Below are positions 25,116-33,745 of a stretch of 64,000 nucleotides of DNA, in pieces. The notes below the pieces were generated by a model. The model saw only the letters and a list, made by a program, of their open reading frames with translations. It ran no database searches and was not told the DNA's origin. The position numbers were made by a program, and so were the translations under genes. Origin of the DNA: an uncultured Lachnospiraceae bacterium (GTDB taxonomy: Bacteria > Bacillota > Clostridia > Lachnospirales > Lachnospiraceae); the NCBI GenBank assembly GCA_910578475.1, contig CAJTRK010000005.1:62001-126000 (forward strand). Direction: 5' to 3'. Position 1 is the first letter of the stretch. Each line of letters opens with the position of its first letter.

Positions 25116-25976
25116 ATGACTTTTGACTTGAAAAAAGACGGGAAGCGGATTGTTGTCATCTGTATTGCGGCTGTTATCATGGCGGTCAACACGAAAACGT
25201 TTATCCGGACCGGCGGCCTTTATCCGGGCGGTGTGATGGGACTGACGATTCTGATTCAGGCGATTTTTGAAAACTTTTTTAATATGCAGATTCCTTTCTC
25301 CGTTGTTAATTTATTGTTGAATCTGCTTCCTATTTATATAGGATTTCGCTTTATCGGTAAGAAATTTACGCTGTATTCCTGCCTGATGATTGTATTAAGC
25401 AGTATTCTGACGGATATCATTCCTGCGAATGTCATCACTTATGACACGCTGTTAATCAGCATTTTCGGCGGTATTATCAGCGGCTGCGCCATCAGCCTGT
25501 GCCTGATGATGAACGCGACTACGGGCGGCACGGATTTTCTTGCGATTTATCTTTCGGAAAAAAAGGGTGTGGATTCCTGGAATCTGGTTCTTGGCATCAA
25601 TGCCGTTATTATTTCGCTGGCAGGCCTTTTATTCGGTTGGGATAAAGCTCTGTATTCCATTATTTTCCAGTATGCTTCCACCCAGGTGTTGCAGATGCTG
25701 TACAAAAGGTATCAAAAACAAACGTTATTTATTGTTACAAATAAACCGAAAGATGTATGCAACGCAATTTATGCGGTGAGCGGACATGGCGCGACGATAC
25801 TGGAAGGAGAGGGGTCCTATGTGCATTGTGAGCGGAATGTTGTCTATTCCGTCGTGTCCAGAGAAGAAAGCAAGGCCGTTATCCATGCGGTAAAAGAGGC
25901 GGATGACAGCGTATTCGTGAATGCGCTCAGAACAGAAGAGCTTTCCGGGCGGTTTTATCAGAGGCCGAATGAATAA
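25116..25976 (+). CDS. YitT family membrane protein (DUF161/DUF2179)
   Basis: A 286-residue protein with five or six membrane helices (IVVICIAAVIMAVNTKTF, GGLYPGGVMGLTILIQAIF, the GGIISGCAISL and TTGGTDFLAIYLS motifs) and a C-terminal soluble DUF2179 domain (KQTLFIVTNKPKDVCNAIYAVSGHGATILEGEG). This layout defines the YitT family, abundant in Firmicutes and without an established transport substrate. ATG 25116 has AGGAGG seven bases upstream; the frame is open further back but has no ribosome site there. It is probably monocistronic, as the next gene begins 48 bases later after a small hairpin. Confidence 0.9.
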   Translation: MTFDLKKDGKRIVVICIAAVIMAVNTKTFIRTGGLYPGGVMGLTILIQAIFENFFNMQIPFSVVNLLLNLLPIYIGFRFIGKKFTLYSCLMIVLSSILTDIIPANVITYDTLLISIFGGIISGCAISLCLMMNATTGGTDFLAIYLSEKKGVDSWNLVLGINAVIISLAGLLFGWDKALYSIIFQYASTQVLQMLYKRYQKQTLFIVTNKPKDVCNAIYAVSGHGATILEGEGSYVHCERNVVYSVVSREESKAVIHAVKEADDSVFVNALRTEELSGRFYQRPNE

Positions 25977-26024
25977 AGTGTGAACCTTCTTCGCACGGCA
26001 GAATGAAAATACAGAGGAACAATC

Positions 26025-27968
26025 ATGGAAAAGATTACGAATGAACAGGTAGAGGCAGCGTGGAAAGTATATCACAAGGCATTTCTGGAGATACCCTATT
26101 CCAAACAGCGGAAATTTATCAAAAGCTGCGAGCATAATATCAAACAGCTGGAACGCCGCATTGCGCGGAAGAAGAAACTGGAAGCCCATCAGATATTAAA
26201 TGATATGGAAGAGCTGCATAAGCGGGCGGCAGATATCGGTTATACGGTTTCGAACAGAGACCATAAGCTTCGCAATTACTATAAACACGTTCTGAAAAGA
26301 CTGATTCAGCTGGATTTGTCGTTTCTGCGGAGAATGGCGCCTTCCTCTTCTTTTACGGAAATCCTGAAAATGGAAGATATTCATTTGCTGCTTTGCGAGC
26401 GGTCCCTGTATGAGATTTATAAAGACGATTACATGCAGTTTATGGTGGGACGGCGGATTGAAGAGCTGATGGAGGCGGAACCGGAAAAACAGTATCCGGA
26501 AGCGCGCAATATGCGCAGACATTTTATTCTGCATATCGGCCCTACCAACAGCGGCAAGACCTATCAGGCATTACAGCGGCTGAAACAGGCTTATCAGGGC
26601 GTATACCTGGGTCCCCTGCGGCTGCTTGCGCTGGAAGTCTATGATACGATGACGGCGGCGGGCATTCCATGCAGTATGATTACAGGAGAAGAGAAAATTG
26701 TGACGCCCGGAGCGTTCTGTCAGGCGTCTACGATAGAAATTCTGGATTTGAAGGAAATTTATGACATCGCTGTCATAGATGAAGCGCAGATGCTGGATGA
26801 TGAAAACAGGGGAAGCTGCTGGACAAGAGCGATTCTCGGCGTCCGGGCGGAAGAGATTCATATCTGCGCGTCCCCGGTTGCGGAAAAACTGCTCATCAAG
26901 ATGATAAAACGCTGTGGCGATACCTATGACCTGGTGCACCATGAGCGGAATACGGAACTGGAATTTCTGCCAAACAGATATGATATGAGCAGAGATGTGG
27001 AAAAAGGCGATGCGCTGATTACTTTTTCCAAGAAAAATGTGCTTGCGATTGCGGCCGCGCTGGAGGCTAAAGGAATAAAAGCGAGTGTTATTTATGGAAA
27101 TCTGCCGCCCAAGACGCGGCGGGAACAGGTGCACCTTTTTGCGGAAGGATTTAACGAGGTCGTCGTGGCGACGGATGCAATCGGAATGGGTGTGAACCTG
27201 CCGATTCGAAGAATCATTTTTATGAATACGATTAAGTTCGACGGAACGGCCAAACGGCGCATCCGTGCCGAAGAAATCCGCCAGATAGCGGGAAGGGCGG
27301 GGCGTTACGGATTCTATAACACTGGTTATGTACAATCAGTCGTGGATATGGGCTATGTCGGTAAGAAGATGCAGGAGCCTTTTCATTCGATGAAAAAGGC
27401 CCGAATCGGTTTTCCGGAAGTGCTTCTCGATATCAATATGGAGCTCGATGAAATTATTGAAATATGGGAAAACGCGGGCGGAACGGAACTATACGACAAG
27501 ATTTCCATGACGGAGAGCGTCAGAAAATACCGTTATCTGAAAAACTACCGGAAAGCATCCGGCTGCATGAAAGATAAAAAGCTGCTGCTTTCCCTGATAA
27601 CCTGCCCGTTTGATATCGGGGATAAAGATGTTTTGAAACAATGGCTGAAATACTGTGAAAATCCGATGGAGGAAAAAGCGTGTCCGCCTTATCCGAAAGA
27701 GGTTTCTCTGGAAGTGCTGGAAAGTTATTACAAAAAACTGGATTTATACAGCCAGTTTGCGGGAAGGGCGAACTGGGTCATCGACAGAGAGGCGCTTGAA
27801 TCAAACAGAGAAGCGGCGCAGCGCGCTATCGGTGTTTTTTTGAAGGAAAATAAGAAACAGTTTGAGAAAAAATGCCAGTTATGCGGAAAACCTCTGCTGT
27901 GGGATTATCCCTATCGGATTTGTGAAGACTGTTTCATGGCGGAAGATATTGGCGAGGACGAACTGTAA
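26025..27968 (+). CDS. SUV3-like DEAD-box-type RNA helicase with C-terminal zinc-binding motif
   Basis: A 647-residue superfamily 2 helicase. A charged helical N-terminal region of about 160 residues precedes Walker A GPTNSGKT (172-179), motif II DEAQ (252-255), motif IV/V ATDAIGMGVNLPIRRIIF and motif VI QIAGRAGRYG (420-429). GPTNSGKT and the GMGVNLPIRRIIF stretch are those of SUV3, the mitochondrial degradosome helicase that works with an exoribonuclease on structured RNA. The C-terminus has two CxxC pairs (C617/C620 and C633/C636), a likely zinc ribbon. Bacterial SUV3-like proteins are uncommon and their role is unknown. It stands alone, with no nuclease partner beside it. Confidence 0.85.
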   Translation: MEKITNEQVEAAWKVYHKAFLEIPYSKQRKFIKSCEHNIKQLERRIARKKKLEAHQILNDMEELHKRAADIGYTVSNRDHKLRNYYKHVLKRLIQLDLSFLRRMAPSSSFTEILKMEDIHLLLCERSLYEIYKDDYMQFMVGRRIEELMEAEPEKQYPEARNMRRHFILHIGPTNSGKTYQALQRLKQAYQGVYLGPLRLLALEVYDTMTAAGIPCSMITGEEKIVTPGAFCQASTIEILDLKEIYDIAVIDEAQMLDDENRGSCWTRAILGVRAEEIHICASPVAEKLLIKMIKRCGDTYDLVHHERNTELEFLPNRYDMSRDVEKGDALITFSKKNVLAIAAALEAKGIKASVIYGNLPPKTRREQVHLFAEGFNEVVVATDAIGMGVNLPIRRIIFMNTIKFDGTAKRRIRAEEIRQIAGRAGRYGFYNTGYVQSVVDMGYVGKKMQEPFHSMKKARIGFPEVLLDINMELDEIIEIWENAGGTELYDKISMTESVRKYRYLKNYRKASGCMKDKKLLLSLITCPFDIGDKDVLKQWLKYCENPMEEKACPPYPKEVSLEVLESYYKKLDLYSQFAGRANWVIDREALESNREAAQRAIGVFLKENKKQFEKKCQLCGKPLLWDYPYRICEDCFMAEDIGEDEL

Positions 27969-28039
27969 CCAATACAGCCTGTTTCAAAACAAATATAATT
28001 CAATTATAAAACAGTTGTTATTAAAAGAAAAGGGCGATT

Positions 28040-28858
28040 ATGGTCAGGACTTATGTGATAAATATAAGGCGGTTTGAGAAAGAAGAGATATTCCGGGCGG
28101 CGCTTTTAAGCGTTTCGCCTTACAGACAAGAAAAGATTGCCCTTTTGAAAACGGAGCGGGAAAAAAGAAGAAGTCTGGGGGCCGCATTTGCTTTGAATGC
28201 GGCTCTTGCATATCATGGTCTGTGCGAGCGGGATATGGAATATGTTCTGGGAGAACAGGGAAAGCCAATGCTGCGGGCTTATCCCGGACTGCATTTTTCG
28301 CTTTCTCATGCGGGAGATTATGCCATATGCAGCATGGGAGAACTGGAAAACGGCTGTGATGTTGAGCGGGTGAGGCCGGATAAGATGCGCGTGGCCGAAC
28401 GTTTTTTTGCGGAAGAAGAAAAGGCGTGGATTTATCAGGCCGGAGAAACGGAGGAACGGGACAGGCGTTTGTTCCGGCTCTGGACAATGAAAGAGAGTTT
28501 TCTGAAAGTGACGGGCCGCGGAATGGCTCTGCCATTGCGGGATTTTACGGTTCTTATCGGGGAAAACGGTATACATGGCGTAAGACATAGCATAAATAGC
28601 AAATGTTATTATATGAAAGAATACAGTTTGCCGGACCTTTTTCGGGAAACGGCGGAATACCGGATATCGGTCTGCCATGAAGCGTCTGAACAACGGATGG
28701 ATATCTGTCATGAAATACCGGAACAGCGGATTATCTGCCATGAAGCGTCGGAACAGCGAACGGATTTCGGGCATAGCGTATCGGAGTATGATGCTGCGGG
28801 ATATCGGAATCATAACATACCGGAGTTTGCGCCGGAGCTGGAAATCGTCCTGCCGTAA
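28040..28858 (+). CDS. 4'-phosphopantetheinyl transferase (Sfp-type)
   Basis: A 272-residue Sfp-family enzyme: HFSLSHAGDYAICSM, then GCDVERVR (magnesium-binding D107 and E109) and RLWTMKESFLKVTGRG (K151, E152). It transfers phosphopantetheine from CoA to carrier-protein domains. No NRPS, PKS or acyl-carrier gene lies nearby, so the partner is elsewhere. Unusually, the last strand is interrupted: after YRISV (to residue 211) come three degenerate copies of a CHEASEQR-like unit (from residue 212) before the expected ending PELEIVLP. The insertion looks like a recent in-frame tandem duplication. Confidence 0.9.
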   Translation: MVRTYVINIRRFEKEEIFRAALLSVSPYRQEKIALLKTEREKRRSLGAAFALNAALAYHGLCERDMEYVLGEQGKPMLRAYPGLHFSLSHAGDYAICSMGELENGCDVERVRPDKMRVAERFFAEEEKAWIYQAGETEERDRRLFRLWTMKESFLKVTGRGMALPLRDFTVLIGENGIHGVRHSINSKCYYMKEYSLPDLFRETAEYRISVCHEASEQRMDICHEIPEQRIICHEASEQRTDFGHSVSEYDAAGYRNHNIPEFAPELEIVLP

Positions 28859-28875
28859 AGCGAAAGGCATCTTCC

Positions 28876-28904
28876 GCATATCCTGACCGTATTTGCACAT
28901 ACTA
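28876..28904 (+). promoter_or_regulatory. Sigma-G-like forespore promoter of spoVAD
   Basis: GCATA (28876), a 17-bp spacer and CATACTA (28898) match the forespore sigma-G consensus (gyATA and CATAcTA). It lies about 70 bases before spoVAD, whose orthologues are transcribed by sigma G. Confidence 0.7.
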
Positions 28905-28974
28905 CTTTTCAAAAACATGGGTTGCTTTTCATAAGCAGAAACATGGACAACGTTTGAAAAGGAGAGTATGGCAG

Positions 28975-29985
28975 ATGTTAGGAAAACAAAGCATTCAGTT
29001 TCAAAACCCGCCCTGTATCATAAACAGCGGTTCAATTGTAGGAAGCAAAGAAGGACAGGGGCCTATGGGCAAACTGTTCGATAAGGTCGGTTACGACGAT
29101 ATGTTTGGCGCAAAGACATGGGAAGAGGCGGAGAGTGCGCTGCAAAGGGAAGCTTTGCAGATTATGCTGGAAAAGGAAAATTTGAAAAAGGAAGAGATAC
29201 AGCTCATCTTTGCGGGCGATTTGCTCGGCCAGTCCATCGCGAGCAGCTTTGGCCTTTCTTCTTTTCATACGCCCCATATCGGATTATACGGCGCATGTTC
29301 CACATGCGGCCTGTCCATCAGCGTATGCAGCATGGCCGTGGCGGGCGGTTTTGTGGACAGAGCGGCCTGTGTGACGTCCAGCCACTTTGCCAGTGCGGAG
29401 AAAGAGTTCCGTTTCCCACTTTCTTATGGGAATCAGCGTCCGCTTTCGGCGACCTGGACCGTTACCGGCAGCGCCGCTTTCCTTGTTGCGTCCGACTGCA
29501 CGAAAAAAGCCAAAGCTAAAATAACGGGCGTTACATTTGGAAGAATCATGGACTACGGCATCAGAGATTCCATGAATATGGGCGCTTGTATGGCCCCTGC
29601 TGCCGCAGATTCCATCAGACAGCATTTGTCGGACTTCGGAAGAACTCCGGGAGATTACGACAAGATTATTACAGGCGACCTGGGCTCGGTGGGGCAGCAG
29701 CTTCTGTTCGAGCTTTTGTCAAAAGACGGTATCGATATCGCCAAACAGCATATGGACTGCGGCATGGAGATTTTCGACAGCACCAAACAGAATACCAACG
29801 CGGGCGGTTCGGGCTGCGGCTGTTCGGCGGTTATTCTGTCCGCCTATATTCTGAAAAAGATAGAGGAAGGCGTCTGGAAAAGAGTGCTTTTTATGCCGAC
29901 CGGCGCGCTGCTCAGTAAGACGAGTTTTAACGAAGGGCAGACGATACCGGGTATCGCGCACGGCGTAGTGTTGGAGAGCTGCTGA
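28975..29985 (+). CDS. spoVAD: Stage V sporulation protein AD
   Basis: A 336-residue thiolase-fold protein matching SpoVAD: IQFQNPPCIINSGSIVGSKEGQGP at the N-terminus, FAGDLLGQSIASSFGLSS, GLYGACSTCGLSIS and the Gly-rich GGSGCGCSAVILSAYIL near the end. SpoVAD binds dipicolinic acid and is needed to load it into the developing spore. ATG 28975 has AAAGGAGAG upstream. The usual neighbours spoVAC and spoVAE are not adjacent: spoVAE lies at 34408 and no spoVAC is in the window. A sigma-G-like promoter precedes it. Together these support a spore-forming host. Confidence 0.95.
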   Translation: MLGKQSIQFQNPPCIINSGSIVGSKEGQGPMGKLFDKVGYDDMFGAKTWEEAESALQREALQIMLEKENLKKEEIQLIFAGDLLGQSIASSFGLSSFHTPHIGLYGACSTCGLSISVCSMAVAGGFVDRAACVTSSHFASAEKEFRFPLSYGNQRPLSATWTVTGSAAFLVASDCTKKAKAKITGVTFGRIMDYGIRDSMNMGACMAPAAADSIRQHLSDFGRTPGDYDKIITGDLGSVGQQLLFELLSKDGIDIAKQHMDCGMEIFDSTKQNTNAGGSGCGCSAVILSAYILKKIEEGVWKRVLFMPTGALLSKTSFNEGQTIPGIAHGVVLESC

Positions 29986-30042
29986 CGGGAGTGGCGGAAT
30001 GGTTTTGGCGGTGTCGGATTTGCACGGGGAAGGAGAACCCAC

Positions 30043-30756
30043 ATGTCACCCTTTTTTACGGAATTACTCGATAATTATCCGGGCCCCGCTTTTCTGGAAA
30101 AGGTGCGCGGAAAATATCATTATGAGAAAGACTGGTCGGAAGCGTTAAAGAAAAGCGCGTTGGAAATGCTTCCTTTCCTGCAAAAAGAAGCCTTTTGGGA
30201 AAGTATGCCGGCGGAATGGAGCGATACGGTTTCGTTACGGCAGAGCGCACCGGAGGAAGAAAACGCCGCCGGTTCGCGCCGGAAAGCGGCCGGGACAAAG
30301 TATGAGCGGGTCGTCATATCGCTCGGAGCCGGTCTGGACCGTTTACAGGAGCAATACAGCGAACAGGGTTCGTTATCGAAAAGTTATATGCTGGAAGCAT
30401 TGGCAGGCGAACTGCTGATGGAAAGCTATGCGGCGTATAACCGATATGTGGCGGAAACGACGGACTGGCATGTGGCGCGATATCATTTTCCGGGAAGCGA
30501 AGAGGCGTACCCGTTGGAAATGCTGCCGGAGCTGCTTGCCGGCCTGACAAAACGGGTCACCTGCAATGCGGCTTTTTGCCTTATACCGAAAAAGAGCGTT
30601 GTTTTTGTGGCGGAACTGACGCAGGATGAAAGCGTGCAATGCGAAGGGATTTGCATGGGATGCCATAAGATGCACTGTACCAATCGGATTGAGGATGATT
30701 TTCAGACGAGGCGAAGAATGGTTCATTACGGATACAGCCGGATTTTCGGGAAATGA
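30043..30756 (+). CDS. Corrinoid-protein activation-like protein (MetH activation domain type)
   Basis: A 237-residue protein. The segment VVISLGAGLDRLQEQYSEQG, then SYMLEALAGELLMESY, and the C-terminal LIPKKSVVFVAELTQ followed by a Cys cluster (CEGICMGCHKMHC) are those seen in stand-alone clostridial relatives of the vitamin B12-dependent methionine synthase activation region. Such proteins are thought to help reactivate a cobalamin enzyme lacking its own activation domain. The assignment rests on remembered family patterns, so it is moderate. The gene overlaps the next one (ATGA) and follows spoVAD by 57 bases. Confidence 0.6.
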   Translation: MSPFFTELLDNYPGPAFLEKVRGKYHYEKDWSEALKKSALEMLPFLQKEAFWESMPAEWSDTVSLRQSAPEEENAAGSRRKAAGTKYERVVISLGAGLDRLQEQYSEQGSLSKSYMLEALAGELLMESYAAYNRYVAETTDWHVARYHFPGSEEAYPLEMLPELLAGLTKRVTCNAAFCLIPKKSVVFVAELTQDESVQCEGICMGCHKMHCTNRIEDDFQTRRRMVHYGYSRIFGK

Positions 30757-31082
30757 AGGGAAACGGCGTCGGGAACAACGAAGAAAAGATGATTCAGGAA
30801 GGAACCGGAAAGGAGCCCGAAGCAGCGATGGAAAACTCGCACCGTTTTTTCGAGAACAGGGCATGTCAATATTTTCCCTGTCATAAAGAGCTTGCGGATT
30901 TTAACTGTCTGTTCTGCTATTGTCCTTTTTACGGGAAAAAGAACTGCCCGGGAGCGCCCCGATACATAGAAGCAGACGGAAAGCGGATAAAAGACTGTAC
31001 GGACTGCGTCTTTCCGCATCGTCCGGAGAATTATGACAGGATATGCCGGATTTTGTCCGAAACAGCGCAGGAGCAGTCATAA
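30753..31082 (+). CDS. Cysteine-rich small domain protein (PF04071-type)
   Basis: A protein of up to 109 residues whose core reads HRFFENRACQYFPCHKE, FNCLFCYCPFYGKKNCPG and DCTDCVFPHRPENYD: nine Cys in the pattern of the small Cys-rich metal-binding family PF04071. Members are often coded beside cobalamin genes, in line with the corrinoid-activation-like gene upstream. The start at 30753 overlaps the preceding stop, suggesting coupling. An internal ATG at 30828, just before the conserved core and behind AAAGGAG, may be the true start. The biochemical role is unknown. Confidence 0.75.
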   Translation: MKGNGVGNNEEKMIQEGTGKEPEAAMENSHRFFENRACQYFPCHKELADFNCLFCYCPFYGKKNCPGAPRYIEADGKRIKDCTDCVFPHRPENYDRICRILSETAQEQS

Positions 31083-31111
31083 ACGAGGGGATGGCCGGCC
31101 GACACAAAACA

Positions 31112-31156
31112 AATTCGCACAACTATTGTCTTGGAATCATGCGTTTCGCAATGACC
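31112..31156 (+). repeat. Diverged end fragment of the 210-bp MITE family
   Basis: The stretch CGCACAACTATTGTCTTGGA and then ATCATGCGTTTCGCAAT matches the right end of element E1 (about 775-813) with a few changes. Only this end is present; no second terminus or target duplication is seen. It lies 25 bases before the GH2 start and may be a decayed element. Confidence 0.65.
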
Positions 31157-31180
31157 TGGCAAAACAGGAAAGGAAGCCGA

Positions 31181-33019
31181 ATGGAACAATTATATACGCG
31201 ATGGGGGAAAGAACTCGACGGTGACCATGTATTACAGGAATATCCCCGCCCCCTGTTACAGAGAAAAAGTTATGTAAACTTAAACGGGTACTGGGATTAC
31301 GCGATTACCTCCAAATTTATGAGACCGGAAACCTATGACGGCAAAATTCTTGTGCCTTTTTCGCCGGAAAGCGTATTGTCCGGCGTCGGAAGACAGCTGC
31401 AGCCGGAGGAGTATCTCTGGTATCGCAGAACGCTGTCCATAGATGCGGAAAAGCTGCGGGCCGGTTTTCGGCTGATACTGCATTTCGGAGCGGTGGACCA
31501 GTCTTGCCGGGTCTATGTGAACGGGCGGGAAGCCGCGCGGCACACGGGAGGTTATCTGCCGTTCTCGGCGGATATAACGGAATACTGTCAGGGAAAAGAA
31601 ACGCTGCCTGGCGGCCCTGCACATCATCGGGATAACGAAGCGTTCATCGTCCGGGAGAGCGAGCTTGTGCTCGCCGTGCGGGATTTAAGCGATACTTCCC
31701 ATCATGCGCGGGGAAAGCAGAAACTCAGACGGGGCGGTATGTTCTATACGGCGCAGAGCGGCATCTGGCAGACGGTCTGGATGGAATATGTGCCGGCGCA
31801 TTATGTGCGGGAGCTGCAGACCGAACCAACGCTGGAGGAACCGGATTTTGCGCGCGGGAGCGTGCGGATTACGGTGCGTTCGGATGTTGAAATGCCTGTG
31901 CGGATTCAAATACGGGAGCCGGGACTGTATATGGAGGAAAAGACCGAAGCGCGTGACTTACCAGCTCCGCCCATCATAGCGGAAGCAGACGGCCTTTCCA
32001 ACCGGGAGCTGAAACTTTCGATTCCCCTCGTCAGGCCCTGGACCTGTGAAACGCCGTACCTGTATTATTTTACGGTTACGATGGGGGATGATACGGTAGA
32101 GAGCTATTTTGCGCTGCGCACGTTTTCCGTGAAAAAATTCCTTTCAGATACGGGCGAAACAGAAATACCGCGCATATGCCTGAACGGACAGATACAGTTC
32201 CAGAACGGTGTGCTCGACCAGGGTTACTGGCCGGACGGGCTGTATACGGCGCCTTCCGATGCGGCGTATGTTTTTGATATATCGGAAATGAAGAAAATGG
32301 GCTTCAACATGCTCCGGAAGCATGTCAAAATAGAGCCGCAGCGGTGGTATTATCATTGCGACAGACTGGGCATGGTCGTGTGGCAGGACATGGTGAACGG
32401 CGGTTCTTCTTATAAGCACTGGTTTGTGACGTATGCGGCGACGCTTTTTTCCAGAAAGCGATGCAATATACGAGATACCTGTTTTTCGCTTTTGTCCCGC
32501 GCCGATAAAAGAGGGCGGCAGGAATTTGTCCGGGAAATGAAGGAAACGATTCGGCTTTTGAAAGGGCATCCGAGCATTGCGGCATGGGTTATTTTTAACG
32601 AAGGATGGGGACAGTTTCATGCAAAGAAAATGACGGAGACTGCGCGGGCCTGTGACGGCAGCCGGCTCATCGACCAGGCAAGCGGATGGTTTGACCAGAA
32701 CGGCGGCGATATGCAGAGCATTCATCATTATTTTTTCAAGATGAAATTCGCGCCCGAAAAAGAACGGGTTACCGTCGTGTCGGAGTTCGGCGGCTATTCG
32801 CTGCGCATTCCGGGGCACAGCGCCTGTAAAAAGTTGTATGGTTATGGAATCCATAAGGACGGTGAAAGCCTGAACGCCGCATACAGCGAGCGGATGCGCA
32901 GGATGCAGGCACAGATTCCGGAAGGTCTGTGCGCCGGCGTTTATACGCAGCTGTCCGATGTGGAAGAAGAGGTCAACGGGATTTTTACATATGACAGGGA
33001 GGTCAAAAAAATAGTATGA
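31181..33019 (+). CDS. GH2 family glycoside hydrolase
   Basis: A 612-residue family 2 enzyme without a signal peptide. The N-terminal sugar-binding domain (SYVNLNGYWDYAI, RVYVNGREAARHTGGYLPFSADIT) is followed by the immunoglobulin-like domain and a catalytic barrel with acid/base Glu in WVIFNEGWGQF and nucleophile Glu in VVSEFGGYS. Beta-galactosidase or beta-glucuronidase activity is possible; the motifs do not decide the sugar. ATG 31181 (MEQLYTRWGKELDG) has AGGAAAGGA upstream and matches family starts, while the longer open frame to 31043 runs through the mobile-element fragment. No transporter is adjacent. Confidence 0.9.
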   Translation: MEQLYTRWGKELDGDHVLQEYPRPLLQRKSYVNLNGYWDYAITSKFMRPETYDGKILVPFSPESVLSGVGRQLQPEEYLWYRRTLSIDAEKLRAGFRLILHFGAVDQSCRVYVNGREAARHTGGYLPFSADITEYCQGKETLPGGPAHHRDNEAFIVRESELVLAVRDLSDTSHHARGKQKLRRGGMFYTAQSGIWQTVWMEYVPAHYVRELQTEPTLEEPDFARGSVRITVRSDVEMPVRIQIREPGLYMEEKTEARDLPAPPIIAEADGLSNRELKLSIPLVRPWTCETPYLYYFTVTMGDDTVESYFALRTFSVKKFLSDTGETEIPRICLNGQIQFQNGVLDQGYWPDGLYTAPSDAAYVFDISEMKKMGFNMLRKHVKIEPQRWYYHCDRLGMVVWQDMVNGGSSYKHWFVTYAATLFSRKRCNIRDTCFSLLSRADKRGRQEFVREMKETIRLLKGHPSIAAWVIFNEGWGQFHAKKMTETARACDGSRLIDQASGWFDQNGGDMQSIHHYFFKMKFAPEKERVTVVSEFGGYSLRIPGHSACKKLYGYGIHKDGESLNAAYSERMRRMQAQIPEGLCAGVYTQLSDVEEEVNGIFTYDREVKKIV

Positions 33020-33083
33020 TTTTGTTTCGTCCTGTGCTATAGTAATGATAGCATCAGACGGCGGGGAGGTTGCGAGGCAGAAT

Positions 33084-33311
33084 ATGCGGGAAATGGAATT
33101 TAAGATGGAACGTCCGGGCCTGCTCAAAGAAGGCCAGCGCGTTACGGTGACGGAAGGCGTGCTTCCGAGCAATTATTATTATACGATTAACCCGTCCCTT
33201 GCGATGTCCGGGAACTTTCCTTTTTCCGAAAGAATGCTGGAACGGGAGGGCGAAGTTCTTGAAATTATCGAAAACGACCGGGGATTTTATGTAAAAGTGC
33301 GGTTTGAGTAG
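33084..33311 (+). CDS. Small conserved-looking protein of unknown function
   Basis: A 75-residue soluble protein (MREMEFKMERPGLLKEGQRV to GFYVKVRFE). The alternating pattern VTVTEGVLPSNYYYT and GEVLEIIENDRGFYVKVRF suggests a small beta-barrel or SH3-like fold. ATG 33084 has a GGGGAGG site at some distance; the in-frame ATG 33045 has none. Codon use and the ribosome site support a real gene. It lies between GH2 and RidA on the same strand. I do not recognise a family. Confidence 0.6.
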   Translation: MREMEFKMERPGLLKEGQRVTVTEGVLPSNYYYTINPSLAMSGNFPFSERMLEREGEVLEIIENDRGFYVKVRFE

Positions 33312-33367
33312 AGGAGCGTGCGGACAGCAATCTTTTATAATATTTTACAGGAAAGGCGGAGACGATT

Positions 33368-33745
33368 ATGTTAAAAAAAGTGGCAACAGACAGGGCGCCG
33401 GCGGCAATCGGGCCATATTCACAGGGAATTATCGTTGAGAAGATGCTTTTTGCATCCGGACAGATTCCAATCAACCCGGCAAACGGAGAGATTACCGGAG
33501 AAGACATTACACAACAGGCGGAACAGATCATGAAAAATGTCGGCGAAATATTAAAGGCGGCCGGAACGAATTATGAAAACGTGGTGAAAACCACCTGTTT
33601 TCTTGCGGAAATGGCTGATTTCGCCGCTTTCAATGCGGTTTATGAAAAATATTTTACCGAGAAGCCGGCAAGAAGCTGCGTGGCGGTAAAACAGCTTCCG
33701 AAAGATGTTTTGTGTGAGGTGGAAGTCATTGCGTACCTCGGATGA
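33368..33745 (+). CDS. ridA: RidA family enamine/imine deaminase
   Basis: A 125-residue member of the YjgF/YER057c/UK114 family: GPYSQGIIVEKMLFASGQIPINPANGEI at the N-terminus and the signature PARSCVAVKQLPKDVLCEVEVIA at the end, with the conserved Arg that binds the substrate carboxylate. RidA hydrolyses reactive 2-aminoacrylate and related enamines made by PLP enzymes. The length is typical. The ATG has a GGAAAGG site upstream. The shikimate kinase gene starts inside its 3' end. Confidence 0.94.
   Translation: MLKKVATDRAPAAIGPYSQGIIVEKMLFASGQIPINPANGEITGEDITQQAEQIMKNVGEILKAAGTNYENVVKTTCFLAEMADFAAFNAVYEKYFTEKPARSCVAVKQLPKDVLCEVEVIAYLG

Noticed and set aside
32144..33172. 342-codon open frame opposite the GH2 gene
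   Set aside because: The GH2 reading carries both catalytic Glu motifs; the antisense frame has none.
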